A DNA stretch of 64,000 nucleotides from Antitrichia curtipendula (Eukaryota > Streptophyta > Bryopsida > Hypnales > Leucodontaceae): contig OX579637.1 in assembly GCA_951230915.1 (NCBI GenBank), forward strand, positions 21,018,001-21,082,000, written 5' to 3'. Below the pieces are notes generated by a model. The model was not told where the DNA came from and did no database searches. It saw nothing but the letters and a program-made list of their open reading frames with translations. Shown here in pieces: positions 1-12,340 of this stretch (its first letter is position 1; every line of letters begins with the position of its first letter). Made by a program: the position numbers and the translations under genes.

Positions 1-177
1 TTCTTGCCGCAATATGCCAATTTTATTACGTGCATGAAATATTAAGAGGTTCCGTCATGCCCTGTAGTTTGGGGATCCAAATTCCAATGTCATGGAATTT
101 GTTGGCCAATTGACTAAATCAAAAAAATGTACAAGTTGTAAATAATCCGTACTTGTAGAATGCATGTGGGGATTCCA
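1..177 (+). repeat. Reference monomer (first complete copy, 177 bp)
   Basis: Used here to define monomer coordinates. Positions 1-10 are TTCTTGCCGC. A T-rich stretch TTTTATTACGTGC follows, then GAAATATTAA. After this come CATGCCCTGTAG and GGGGATCC, dyad arms at 78-85 and 94-101, the palindrome TTGGCCAA at 102-109, an A-run box, TACAAGTTGTA at 130-140, and the strong inverted-repeat region just before the next TTCTTGCCGC. This copy belongs to the minority class with AAATCAAAAAAATG and CCGTACTTGTAG. Its first GGATCC box is changed to GGTTCC, so it is a coordinate reference and not a consensus. Confidence 0.9.
78..109. repeat. Second dyad of the monomer plus the TTGGCCAA palindrome, representative copy
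   Basis: CAAATTCC at 78-85 and GGAATTTG at 94-101 are exact reverse complements separated by 8 nt (AATGTCAT). TTGGCCAA, an 8-bp perfect palindrome, follows directly at 102-109. The left arm is polymorphic between monomers (AAATTCC, AAATTCA, AAATTGA, AAATTCG), so the perfect stem length is 6 to 8 bp. With TACAAGTTGTA and the strong inverted repeat, about 100 bp of each monomer's right half is dyad-rich. Confidence 0.85.
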
Positions 178-675
178 TTCTTGCCGCAATATGCTAATTT
201 TATTACGTGCATAAAATATTAAAAGGATCCGTCATGCCCTGTAGTTTGGGGATCCAAATTCCAATGTCATGGAATTTGTTGGCCAATTGACTAGTTCCAA
301 AAAAATGTACAAGTTGTAAATAATCCCTACTTGTAGAATGCATGTGGGGATTCCATTCTTGCCGCAATACGCTAATTTTATTACGTGCATGAAATATTAA
401 GAGGATCCGTCATGCCCTGTAGTTTGGGGATCCAAATTGAAATGTCATGGAATTTGTTGGCCAATTGACTAGTTCAAAAAAATGTACAAGTTGTAAATAA
501 TCCCCACATGTAGAATCTATGTGGTGATTCCATTCTTGCCGCAATATGCTAGTTTTATTACGTGCGTGAAATATTAAGTGGATCCGTCATGCCCTGTAGT
601 TTGGGGATCCAAATTCCAATGTCATGGAATTTGTTGGCCAATTGACTAGTTCAAAAAAATGTACAAGTTGTAAAT

Positions 676-706
676 AATCCCCACATGTAGAATCTATGTG
701 GGGATT
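676..706. repeat. Strong inverted repeat of the monomer (11-bp arms, 9-nt loop), representative copy
   Basis: The arm AATCCCCACAT at 676-686 is followed by the 9-nt spacer GTAGAATCT and then the exact reverse complement ATGTGGGGATT at 696-706. The same element recurs in most monomers. Common variants carry one imperfect pair (AATTCCCACAT on the left, or ATGTGGTGATT on the right). It could extrude as a hairpin in single-stranded or supercoiled DNA. No binding protein can be named from the sequence. Confidence 0.9.
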
Positions 707-3334
707 CCATTCTTGCAGCAATATGCTAATTTTATTACGTGCATGAAATATTAAATGATCCGCCATGGCTTGTAGTTTGGGGATCCAAATTCAAATGTCA
801 TAGAATTTGTTGGCCAATTGACTAAATCAAAAAAATGTACAAGTTGTAAATAATCCGTACTTGTAGAATGCATGTGGGGATTCCATTTTTGCCGCAATAT
901 GCTAATTTTATTACGTGCATGAAATATTAAAAGGATCCGTCATGCCCTGTAGTTTGGGGATCCAAATTCGAATGTCATGGAATTTGCTGGCCAATTGACT
1001 AGTTCCAAAAAAGTGTACAAGTTGTAAATAATTCCCACATGTAGAATCTATGTGGGGATTCCATTCTTGCCGCAATACGCTAATTTTATTACGTGCATGA
1101 AATATTAAGAGGATCCGTCATGCCCTGTAGTTTGGGGATCCAAATTCAAATGTCATGGAATTTGTTGGCCAATTGACTAGTTCCAAAAAAATGTACAAGT
1201 TGTAAATAATCCCCACATGTAGAATCTATGTGGGGATTCCATTCTTGCCGCAATATGCTAATTTTATTACGTGCGTGAAATATTAAGTGGATCCGTCATG
1301 CCCTGTAGTTTGGGGATCCAAATTCCAATGTCATGGAATTTGTTGGCCAATTGACTAAATCAAAAAAATGTACAAGTTGTAAATAATCCGTACTTGTAGA
1401 ATGCATGTGGGGATTCCATTCTTGCCGCAATATGCTAATTTTATTACGTGCATGAAATATTAAAAGGATCCGTCATGCCCTGTAGTTTGGGGATCCAAAT
1501 TCCAATGTCATCGAATTTGTTGGCCAATTGACTAGTTCCAAAAAAATGTACAAGTTGTAAATAATCCCTACTTGTAGAATGCATGTGGGGATTCCAATCT
1601 TGCCGCAATACGCTAATTTTATTACGTGCATGAAATATGAAGAGGATCCGTCATGCCCTGTAGTTTGGGGATCCAAATTGAAATGTCATGGAATTTGTTG
1701 GCCAATTGACTAGTTCAAAGAAATGTACAAGTTGTAAATAATTCCCACATGTAGAATCTATGTGGTGATTCCATTCTTGCCGCAATATGCTAGTTTTATT
1801 ACGTGCGTGAAATATTAAGTGGATCCGTCATGCCCTGTAGTTTGGGGATCCAAATTGAAATGTTATGGAATTTGTTGGCCAATTGACTAGTTCCATAAAA
1901 ATGTACAAGTTGTAAATAATTCCCACATGTAGAATCTATGTGCGGATTCCATTCTTGCCGCAATACGCTAATTTTATTACGTGCATGAAATATTAAGAGG
2001 ATCTGTCATGCCCTGTAGTTTGGGGATCCAAATTCAAATGTCATGGAATTTGTTGGCCAATTGACTAGTTCAACAAAATGTACAAGTTGTAAATAATCCC
2101 CACATGTAGAATCTATGTGGGGATTCCATTCTTGCCGCAATATGCTAATTTTATTACGTGCATGAAATATTAAATGATCCGCCATGCCTTGTAGTTTGGG
2201 GATCCAAATTCAAATGTCATGGAATTTGTTGGCCAATTGACTAGTTCCAAAGAAATGTACAAGTTGTAAATAATTCCCACATGTAGAATGTATGTGGGGA
2301 TTCCATTTTTGCCGCAATATGCTAATTTTATTACGTGCGTGAAATATTAAATGATTCGCCATGCCTTGTAGTTTGGGGATCCAAATTCAAATGTCATCGA
2401 ATTTGTTGGCCAATTGACTATATCAAAAAAATGTACAAGTTGTAAATAATCCCTACTTGTAGAATGCATGTGGGGATTCCATTCTTGCCGCAATACGCTA
2501 ATTTTATTACGTGCATGAAATATTAAGAGGATCCGTCATGCCTTGTAGTTTGGGGATCCAAATTCAAATGTCATGGAATTTGTTGGCCAATTGACTAGTT
2601 CCAAAAAAATGTACAAGTTGTAAATAATCCCCACATGTAGAATCTATGTGGGGATTCCATTCTTGCCGCAATATGCTAATTTTATTACGTGCATGAAATA
2701 TTAAATGATTCGCCATGCCTTGTAGTTTGGGGATCCAAATTCAAATGTCATAGAATTTGTTGGCCAATTGACTAAATCAAAAAAATGTACAAGTTGTAAA
2801 TAATCCGTACTTGTAGAATGCATGTGGGGATTCCATTCTTGCCGCAATATGCTAATTTTATTACGTGCATGAAATATTAAAAGGATCCGTCATGCCCTGT
2901 AGTTTGGGGATCCAAATTCAAATGTCATGGAATTTGTTGGCCAATTGACTAGTTCCAAAAAAGTGTACAAGTTGTAAATAATTCCCACATGTAGAATCCA
3001 TGTGGGGATTCCATTCTTGCCGCAACATGCCAATTTTATTACGTGCATGAAATATTAAAAGGATCCGTCATGCCCTGTAGTTTGGGGATCCAAATTCGAA
3101 TGTCATGGAATTTGTTGGCCAATTGACTAGTTCCAAAAAAGTGTACAAGTTGTAAATAATCCCACATGTAGAATCTGTGTGGGGATTCCATTCTTGCCGC
3201 AATATGCTAATTTTATTACGTGCGTGAAATATTAAGTGGATCCGTCATGCCCTGTAGTTTGGGGATCCAAATTCAAATGTCATGGAATTTGTTGGCCAAT
3301 TGACTAGTTCCATAAAAATGTACAAGTTGTAAAT

Positions 3335-3365
3335 AATCCCCACATGTAGAATCCATGTGGGGATT
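3335..3365. repeat. Extended version of the strong inverted repeat (12-bp perfect arms, 7-nt loop)
   Basis: Where the spacer reads GTAGAATCC instead of GTAGAATCT, the arms lengthen to AATCCCCACATG (3335-3346) and CATGTGGGGATT (3354-3365), leaving a 7-nt loop. Monomers with AATCCATGTGGGG appear repeatedly, for example near 2,995, 4,770, 5,838, 7,082 and 44,180. Confidence 0.85.
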
Positions 3366-4439
3366 CCATTCTTGCCGCAATATGCCAATTTTATTACGTG
3401 CATGAAATATTAAGAGGATCCGTCATGCCCTGTAGTTTGGGGATCCAAATTCCAATGTCATGGAATTTGTTGGCCAATTGACTAGTTCCAAAAAAATGTA
3501 CAAGTTGTAAATAATCCCCACATGTAGAATCTATGTGGGGATTCCATGCTTGCCGCAATATGCTAATTTTATTACGTGCGTGAAATATTAAGTGGATCCG
3601 TCATGCCCTGTAGTTTGGGGATCCAAATTCCAATGTCATGGAATTTGTTGGCCAATTGACTAGTTCAAAAAAATGTACAAGTTGTAAATAATCCCCACAT
3701 GTAGAATCTATGTGGGGATTCCATTCTTGCAGCAATATGCTAATTTTATTACGTGCATGAAATATTAAATGATCCGCCATGGCTTGTAGTTTGGAGATCC
3801 AAATTCAAATGTCATAGAATTTGTTGGCCAATTGACTAAATCAAAAAAATGTACAAGTTGTAAATAATCCCTACTTGTAGAATGCATGTGGGGATTCCAT
3901 TTTTGCCGCAATATGCTAATTTTATTACGTGCATGAAATATTAAAAGGATCCGTCATGCCCTGTAGTTTGGGGATCCAAATTCGAATGTCATGTAATTTG
4001 TTGGCCAATTGACTAGTTCCAAAAAAGTGTACAAGTTGTAAATAATTCCCACATGTAGAATCTATGTGGGGATTCCATTCTTGCCGCAATACGCTAATTT
4101 TATTACGTGCATGAAATATTAAGAGGATCCGTCATGCCTTGTAGTTTGGGGATCCAAATTGAAATGTCATGGAATTTGTTGGCCAATTGACTAGTTCCAT
4201 AAAAATGTACAAGTTGTAAATAATCCCCACATGTAGAATCTATGTGGCGATTCCATTCTTGCCGCAATATGCTAGTTTTATTACGTGCGTGAAATATTAA
4301 GTGGATCCGTCATGCCCTGTAGTTTGGGGATCCAAATTGAAATGTTATGGAATTTGTTGGCCAATTGACTAGTTCCATAAAAATGTACAAGTTGTAAATA
4401 ATCCCCACATGTAGAATCTATGTGGTGATTCCATTCTTG

Positions 4440-7400
4440 CCGCAATACGCTAATTTTATTACGTGCATGAAATATTAAGAGGATCTGTCATGTCCTGTAG
4501 TTTGGGGATCCAAATTCTAATGTCATGGAATTTGTTGGCCAATTGACTAGTTCCAAAAAAATGTACAAGTTGTAAATAATCCCCACATGTAGAATCTATG
4601 TGGGGATTCCATGCTTGCCGCAATATGCGAATTTTTTTACGTGCGTGAAATATTAAGTGGATCCGTCATGCCCTGTAGTTTGGGGATCCAAATTCAAATG
4701 TCATGGAATTTGTTGGCCAATTGACTAGTTCAAAAAAATGTACAAGTTGTAAATAATCCCCACATGTAGAATCCATGTGGGGATTCCATTCTTGCCGCAA
4801 TATGCCAATTTTATTACGTGCATGAAATATTAAGAGGATCCGTCATGCCCTGTAGTTTGGGGATCCAAATTCCAATGTCATGGAATTTGTTGGCCAATTG
4901 ACTAAATCAAAAAAATGTACAAGTTGTAAATAATCCGTACTTGTAGAATGCATGTAGGGATTCTATTCTTGCCGCAATATGCTAATTTTATTACGTGCAT
5001 GAAATATTAAAAGGATCCGTCATGCCCTGTAGTTTGGGGATCCAAATTCGAATGTCATGGAATTTGTTGGCCAATTGACTAGTTCCAAAAAAATGTACAA
5101 GTTGTAAATAATTCCCACATGTAGAATCTATGTGGGGATTCCATTCTTGCCGCAATACGCTAATTTTATTACGTGCATGAAATATTAAGAGGATCTGTCA
5201 TGCCCTGTAGTTTGGGGATCCAAATTCAAATGTTATGGAATTTGTTGGCCAATTGACTAGTTCCATAAAAATGTACAAGTTGTAAATAATCCCCACATGT
5301 AGAATCTATGTGGTGATTCCATTCTTGCCGCAATATGCTAATTTTATTACGTGCATGAAATATTAAGAGGATCCGTCATGCCCTGTAGTTTGGGGATCCA
5401 AATTGAAATGTTATGGAATTTGTTGGCCAATTGACTAGTTCCATAAAAATGTACAAGTTGTAAATAATCCCCACATGTAGAATCTATGTGGGGATTCCAT
5501 TCTTGCCGCAATATGCTAATTTTATTACGTGCGTGAAATATTAACTGATCCGCCATGCCCTGTAGTTTGGGGATCCAAATTGAAATGTCATGGAATTTGT
5601 TGGCCAATTGACTAGTTCCATAAAAATGTACAAGTTGTAAATAATTCCCACATGTAGAATCTATGTGGTGATTCCATTCTTGCCGCAATATGCTAATTTT
5701 ATTACGTGCATGAAATATTAAAAGGATCCGTCATGCCCTGTAGTTTGGGGATCCAAATTCGAATGTCATGGAATTTGTTGGCCAATTGACTAGTTCCAAA
5801 AAAGTGTACAAGTTGTAAATAATCCCCACATGTAGAATCCATGTGGGGATTCCATTCTTGCCGCAACATGCCAATTTTATTACGTGCATGAAATATTAAA
5901 AGGATCCGTCATGCCCTGTAGTTTGGGGATCCAAATTCAAATGTCATGGAATTTGTTGGCCAATTGACTAAATCAAAAAAATGTACAAGTTGTAAATAAT
6001 CCGTACTTGTAGAATGCATGTAGGGATTCTATTCTTGCCGCAATATGCTAATTTTATTACGTGCATGAAATATTAAAAGGATCCGTCATGCCCTGTAGTT
6101 TGGGGATCCAAATTCGAATGTCATGGAATTTGTTGGCCAATTGACTAGTTCCAAAAAAATGTACAAGTTGTAAATAATCCCCACATGTAGAATCTATGTG
6201 GGGATTCCATTCTTGCCGCAATACGCTAATTTTATTACGTGCATGAAATATTAAGAGGATCTGTTATGCCCTGTAGTTTGGGGATCCAAATTCAAATGTT
6301 ATGGAATTTGTTGGCCAATTGACTAGTTCCATAAAAATGTACAAGTTGTAAATAATCCCCACATGTAGAATCTATGTGGGGATTCCATTCTTGCCGCAAT
6401 ATGCTAATTTTATTACGTGCATGAAATATTAAGAGGATCTGTCATGTCCTGTAGTTTGGGGATCCAAATTCTAATGTCATGGAATTTGTTGGCCAATTGA
6501 CTAGTTCCAAAAAAATGTACAAGTTGTAAATAATCCCCACATGTAGAATCTATGTGGGGATTCCATGCTTGCCGCAATATGCGAATTTTATTACGTGCGT
6601 GAAATATTAAGTGGATCCGTCATGCCCTGTAGTTTGGGGATCCAAATTCAAATGTTATGGAATTTGTTGGCCAATTGACTAGTTCCATAAAAATGTACAA
6701 GTTGTAAATAATCCCCACATGTAGAATCTATGTGGTGATTCCATTCTTGCCGCAATACGCTAATTTTATTACGTGCATGAAATATTAAGAGGATCTGTCA
6801 TGTCCTGTAGTTTGGGGATCCAAATTCTAATGTCATGGAATTTGTTGGCCAATTGACTAGTTCCAAAAAAATGTACAAGTTGTAAATAATCCCCACATGT
6901 AGAATCTATGTGGGGATTCCATGCTTGCCGCAATATGCGAATTTTATTACGTGCGTGAAATAATAAGTGGATCCGTCATGCCCTGTAGTTTGGGGATCCA
7001 AATTCAAATGTCATGGAATTTGTTGGCCAATTGACTAGTTCAAAAAAATGTACAAGTTGTAAATAATCCCCACATGTAGAATCCATGTGGGGATTCCATT
7101 CTTGCCGCAATATGCCAATTTTATTACGTGCATGAAATATTAAGAAGATCCGTCATGCCCTGTAGTTTGGGGATCCAAATTCCAATGTCATGGAATTTGT
7201 TGGCCAATTGACTAAATCAAAAAAATGTACAAGTTGTAAATAATCCGTACTTGTAGAATGCATGTAGGGATTCTATTCTTGCCGCAATATGCTAATTTTA
7301 TTACGTGCATGAAATATTAAAAGGATCCGTCATGCCCTGTAGTTTGGGGATCCAAATTCGAATGTCATGGAATTTGTTGGCCAATTGACTAGTTCCAAAA

Positions 7401-7860
7401 AAATGTACAAGTTGTAAATAATCCCCACATGTAGAATCTATGTGGGGATTCCATTCTTGCCGCAATACGCTAATTTTATTACGTGCATGAAATATTAAGA
7501 GGATCTGTCATGCCCTGTAGTTTGGGGATCCAAATTCAAATGTTATGGAATTTGTTGGCCAATTGACTAGTTCCATAAAAATGTACAAGTTGTAAATAAT
7601 CCCCACATGTAGAATCTATGTGGTGATTCCATTCTTGCCGCAATATGCTAATTTTATTACGTGCATGAAATATTAAGAGGATCCGTCATGCCCTGTAGTT
7701 TGGGGATCCAAATTGAAATGTTATGGAATTTGTTGGCCAATTGACTAGTTCCATAAAAATGTACAAGTTGTAAATAATCCCCACATGTAGAATCTATGTG
7801 GGGATTCCATTCTTGCCGCAATATGCTAATTTTATTACGTGCGTGAAATATTAAGTGGAT
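4440..7860 (+). repeat. Nested duplications: 13-monomer (2,310 bp), 11-monomer (1,954 bp) and dimer (356 bp) shifts
   Basis: The rare variant TGTCCTGTAG occurs at 4,491, 6,445 and 6,801. Its partner CAATATGCGA occurs at 4,621, 6,575 and 6,931, giving shifts of 1,954 and 356 bp. The block 4,440-5,545 matches about 6,750-7,855 at 2,310 bp (1,954 + 356). The segment with ACTAAATCAA at 4,901 recurs at 5,967 and 7,211. The simplest reading is a duplicated multimer in which one dimer was duplicated again. Confidence 0.75.
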
Positions 7861-8765
7861 CCGTCATGCCCTGTAGTTTGGGGATCCAAATTCAAATGTC
7901 ATGGAATTTGTTGGCCAATTGACTAGTTCCAAAAAAATGTACAAGTTGTAAATAATCCGTACTTGTAGAATGCATGTAGGGATTCTATTCTTGCCGCATA
8001 ATGCTAATTTTATTACGTGCATGAAATATTAAAAGGATCCGTCATGCCATGTAGTTTAGGGATCCAAATTCGAATGTCATGGAATTTGTTGGCCAATTGA
8101 CTAGTTCCAAAAAAATGTACAAGTTGTAAATAATTCCCACATGTAGAATCTATGTGGGGATTCCATTCTTGCCGCAATACGCTAATTATATTACGTGCAT
8201 GAAATATTAAGAGGATCCGTCATGCCCTGTAGTTTGGGGATCCAAATTGAAATGTTATGGAATTTGTTAGCCAATTGACTAGTTCCATAAAAATGTACAA
8301 GTTGTAAATAATCCCCACATGTAGAATCTATGTGGGGATTCCATTCTTCCCGCAATATGCTAATTTTATTACGTGCATGAAATATTAAGAGGATCCGTCA
8401 TGCCCTGTAGTTTGGGGATCCAAATTGAAATGTTATGGAATTTGTTGGCCAATTGACTAGTTCCATAAAAATGTACAAGTTGTAAATAATCCCCACATGT
8501 AGAATCTATGTGGTGATTCCATTCTTGCCGCAATATGCTAATTTTATTACGTGCGTGAAATATTAAGTGGATCCGTCATGCCCTGTAGTTTGGGGATCCA
8601 AATTCAAATGTCATGGAATTTGTTGGCCAATTGACTAGTTCCAAAAAAATGTACAAGTTGTAAATAATCCGTACTTGTAGAATGCATGTAGGGATTCTAT
8701 TCTTGCCGCATAATGCTAATTTTATTACGTGCATGAAATATTAAAAGGATCCGTCATGCCCTGTA
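7470..8765 (+). repeat. Tetramer tandem duplication, shift 712 bp
   Basis: About 7,470-8,050 matches about 8,182-8,762 at a shift of 712 bp (4 monomers) with scattered substitutions. The rare variant GCCGCATAATG is at 7,993 and 8,705 and appears again in the 890-bp repeats to the right. The copies separate near 8,760, where one reads AAATTCGAATG and the other AAATTCCAATG. Confidence 0.65.
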
Positions 8766-9959
8766 GTTTGGGGATCCAAATTCCAATGTCATCGAATTTG
8801 TTGGCCAATTGACTAGTTCCAAAGAAATGTACAAGTTGTAAATAATTCCCACATGTAGAATCTATGTGGGGATTCCATTCTTGCCGCAATACGCTAATTT
8901 TATTACGTGCATGAAATATTAAGAGGATCCGTCATGCCCTGTAGTTTGGGGATCCAAATTGAAATGTTATGGAATTTGTTGGCCAATTGACTAGTTCCAT
9001 AAAAATGTACAAGTTGTAAATAATCCCCACATGTAGAACCTATGTGGTGATTCCATTCTTGCCGCAATATGCTAGTTTTATTACGTGCGTGAAATATTAA
9101 GTGGATCCGTCATACCCTACAGTTTAGGGATCCAAATTCAAATGTCATGGAATTTGTTGGCCAATTGACTAGTTCCAAAAAAATGTACAAGTTGTAAATA
9201 ATTCCCACATGTAGAATCTATGTGGGGATTCCATTCTTGCCGCAATACGCTAATTTTATTACGTGCATGAAATATTAAGAGGATCTGTCATGCCCTGTAG
9301 TTTGGGGATCCAAATTCAAATGTCATGGAATTTGTTGGCCAATTGACTAGTTCCAAAGAAATGTACAAGTTGTAAATAATCCCCACATGTAGAATGTATG
9401 TGGGGATTCCATTCTTGCCGCAATATGCTAATTTTATTACGGGCGTGAAATATTAAAAGGGTCCGTCATGCCCTGTAGTTTGGGGATCCAAATTCGAATG
9501 TCATGGAATTTGTTGGCCAATTGACTAGTTCCATAAAAATGTACAAGTTGTAAATAATCCCCACATGTAGAATCTATGTGGGGATTCCATTCTTGCCGCA
9601 ATACGCTAATTTTATTACGTGCATGAAATATTAAATGATCCGCCATGCCTTGTAGTTTGGGGATCCAAATTGAAATGTCATGGAATTTGTTGGCCAATTG
9701 ACTAGTTTAAAAAAATGTACAAGTTGTAAATAATCCCCACATGTAGAATCTATGTGGGGATTCCATTCTTGCCGCAATATGCTAATTTTATTACGTGCAT
9801 GAAATATTAAAAGGATCCGTCATGCCCTGTAGTTTGGGGATCCAAATTCGAATGTCATGGAATTTGTTGGCCAATTGACTAGTTCCAAAAAAATGTACAA
9901 GTTGTAAATAATTCCCACATGTAGAATGTATGTGGGGATTCCATTCTTGCCGCAATACG

Positions 9960-12340
9960 CTAATTTTATTACGTGCATGAAATATTAAGAGGATCCGTCA
10001 TGCCCTGTAATTTGGGGATCCAAATTGAAATGTTATGGAATTTGTTGGCCAATTGACTAGTTCCATAAAAATGTACAAGTTGTAAATAATCCCCACATGT
10101 AGAATCTATGTGGGGATTCCATTCTTGCCGCAATATGCTAATTTTATTACGTGCATGAAATATTAAGAGGATCCGTCATGCCCTGTAGTTTGGGGATCCA
10201 AATTGAAATGTTATGGAATTTGTTGGCCAATTGACTAGTTCCATAAAAATGTACAAGTTGTAAATAATCCCCACATGTAGAATCTATGTGGTGATTCCAT
10301 TCTTGCCGCATTATGCTAATTTTATTACGTGCGTGAAATATTAAGTGGATCCGTCATGCCCTGTAGTTTGGGGATCCAAATTCAAATGTCATGGAATTTG
10401 TTGGCCAATTGACTAGTTCCAAAAAAATGTACAAGTTGTAAATAATCCGTACTTGTAGAATGCATGTAGGGATTCTATTCTTGCCGCATAATGCTAATTT
10501 TATTACGTGCATGAAATATTAAAAGGATCCGTCATGCCCTGTAGTTTGGGGATCCAAATTGAAATGTCATGGAATTTGTTGGCCAATTGACTAGTTCCAT
10601 AAAAATGTACAAGTTGTAAATAATTCCCACATGTAGAATCTATGTGGGGATTCCATTCTTGCCGCAATATGCTAATTTTATTACGTGCATGAAATATTAA
10701 AAGGGTCCGTCATGCCCTGTAGTTTGGGGATCCAAATTCGAATGTCATGGAATTTGTTGGCCAATTGACTAGTTCCATAAAAATGTACAAGTTGTAAATA
10801 ATCCCCACATGTAGAATCTATGTGGGGATTCCATTCTTGCCGCAATACACTAATTTTATTACGTGCATGAAATATTAAGAGGATCCGTCATGCCCTGTAA
10901 TTTGGGGATCCAAATTGAAATGTTATGGAATTTGTTGGCCAATTGACTAGTTCCATAAAAATGTACAAGTTGTAAATAATCCCCACATGTAGAATCTATG
11001 TGGGGATTCCATTCTTGCCGCAATATGCTAATTTTATTACGTGCATGAAATATTAAGAGGATCCGTCATGCCCTGTAGTTTGGGGATCCAAATTGAAATG
11101 TTATGGAATTTGTTGGCCAATTGACTAGTTCCATAAAAATGTACAAGTTGTAAATAATCCCCACATGTAGAATCTATGTGGTGATTCCATTCTTGCCGCA
11201 TTATGCTAATTTTATTACGTGCGTGAAATATTAAGTGGATCCGTCATGCCCTGTAGTTTGGGGATCCAAATTCAAATGTCATGGAATTTGTTGGCCAATT
11301 GACTAGTTCCAAAAAAATGTACAAGTTGTAAATAATCCGTACTTGTAGAATGCATGTAGGGATTCTATTCTTGCCGCATAATGCTAATTTTATTACGTGC
11401 ATGAAATATTAAAAGGATCCGTCATGCCCTGTAGTTTGGGGATCCAAATTGAAATGTCATCGAATTTGTTGGCCAATTGACTAGTTCCATAAAAATGTAC
11501 AAGTTGTAAATAATTCCCACATGTAGAATCTATGTGGGGATTCCATTCTTGCCGCAATATGCTAATTTTATTACGTGCATGAAATATTAAAAGGGTCCGT
11601 CATGCCCTGTAGTTTGGGGATCCAAATTCGAATGTCATGGAATTTGTTGGCCAATTGACTAGTTCCATAAAAATGTACAAGTTGTAAATAATCCCCACAT
11701 GTAGAATCTATGTGGGGATTCCATTCTTGCCGCAATACGCTAATTTTATTACGTGCATGAAATATTAAGAGGATCCGTCATGCCCTGTAATTTGGGGATC
11801 CAAATTGAAATGTTATGGAATTTGTTGGCCAATTGACTAGTTCCATAAAAATGTACAAGTTGTAAATAATCCCCACATGTAGAATCTATGTGGGGATTCC
11901 ATTCTTGTCGCAATATGCTAATTTTATTACGTGCATGAAATATTAAGAGGATCCGTCATGCCCTGTAGTTTGGGGATCCAAATTGAAATGTTATGGAATT
12001 TGTTGGCCAATTGACTAGTTCCAAAAAAATGTACAAGTTGTAAATAATCCCCACATGTAGAATCTATGTGGGGATTCCATTCTTGCCGCAATATGCTAAT
12101 TTTATTACGTGCGTGAAATATTAAGTGGATCCGTCATGCCCTGTAGTTTGGGGATCCAAATTCAAATGTCATGGAATTTGTTGGCCAATTGACAAGTTCC
12201 AAAAAAATGTACAAGTTGTAAATAATCCGTACTTGTAGAATGCATGTAGGGATTCTATTCTTGCCGCATAATGCTAATTTTATTACGTGCATGAAATATT
12301 AAAAGGATCCGTCATGCCCTGTAGTTTGGGGATCCAAATT
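9960..12340 (+). repeat. 5-monomer higher-order repeat, 890 bp period, about 2.7 copies
   Basis: Several rare variants recur at exactly 890 bp. TGCCCTGTAA (normally TGTAG) is at 10,001, 10,891 and 11,781. GCCGCATAATG is at 10,483, 11,373 and 12,263. TTATGCTAAT is at 10,311 and 11,201. AAGGGTCCGT is at 10,701 and 11,591. The first two copies are almost identical. The third loses the pattern after ~12,340. This is the clearest fixed-register higher-order repeat in the left part of the window. A further AAGGGTCCGT at 9,457 lies 1,244 bp (7 monomers) before the next one and is not in register. Confidence 0.88.

Larger units (their letters stand above)
1..1860 (+). repeat. 7-monomer duplication, shift 1,241 bp (left part of window)
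   Basis: About 1-610 matches about 1,242-1,855 at a constant shift of 1,241 bp with a few substitutions. Shared diagnostic variants are TGACTAAATC at 111 and 1,352, CCTACTTGTAG near 327 and 1,568, and TGTGGTGATTCC near 520 and 1,761. The match ends near 1,857, where one copy reads AAATTCC and the other AAATTGA. The copies have diverged more than those in the 16.6-52.8 kb core, so this event looks older. Confidence 0.7.
600..4200 (+). repeat. 17-monomer duplication, shift 3,014 bp (diverged)
   Basis: About 600-1,180 matches 3,614-4,194 at a shift of 3,014 bp. Diagnostic variants are TTGCAGCAAT at 713 and 3,727, CCATGGCTTG near 763 and 3,777, and CCATTTTTGCCG near 883 and 3,897. Several substitutions separate the copies (for example CCGTACTT against CCCTACTT, and GGAATTTGCTGG against GTAATTTGTTGG). 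The stretch between the copies holds ordinary monomers of mixed class and nothing else. Confidence 0.65.

Noticed and set aside
676..706. Intrinsic terminator (hairpin followed by T-run)
   Set aside because: The hairpin is not followed by a T-run and recurs in a non-genic satellite. A bacterial terminator reading does not fit.
947..970. CENP-B box-like site around TTCGAATGTCATGG
   Set aside because: It shares only TTCG with the CENP-B box pattern and lacks the required CGGG side.
1473..1676. Short frames of 62-121 codons scattered through the window
   Set aside because: All are shadows of the repeat in one of its frames. None has an independent sequence.
9960..12340. Treating 890 bp as the higher-order unit of the whole array
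   Set aside because: The period holds only locally. Other regions use 2, 3, 4, 7, 11, 13, 15, 17, 19, 22, 28 and 36 monomer shifts.
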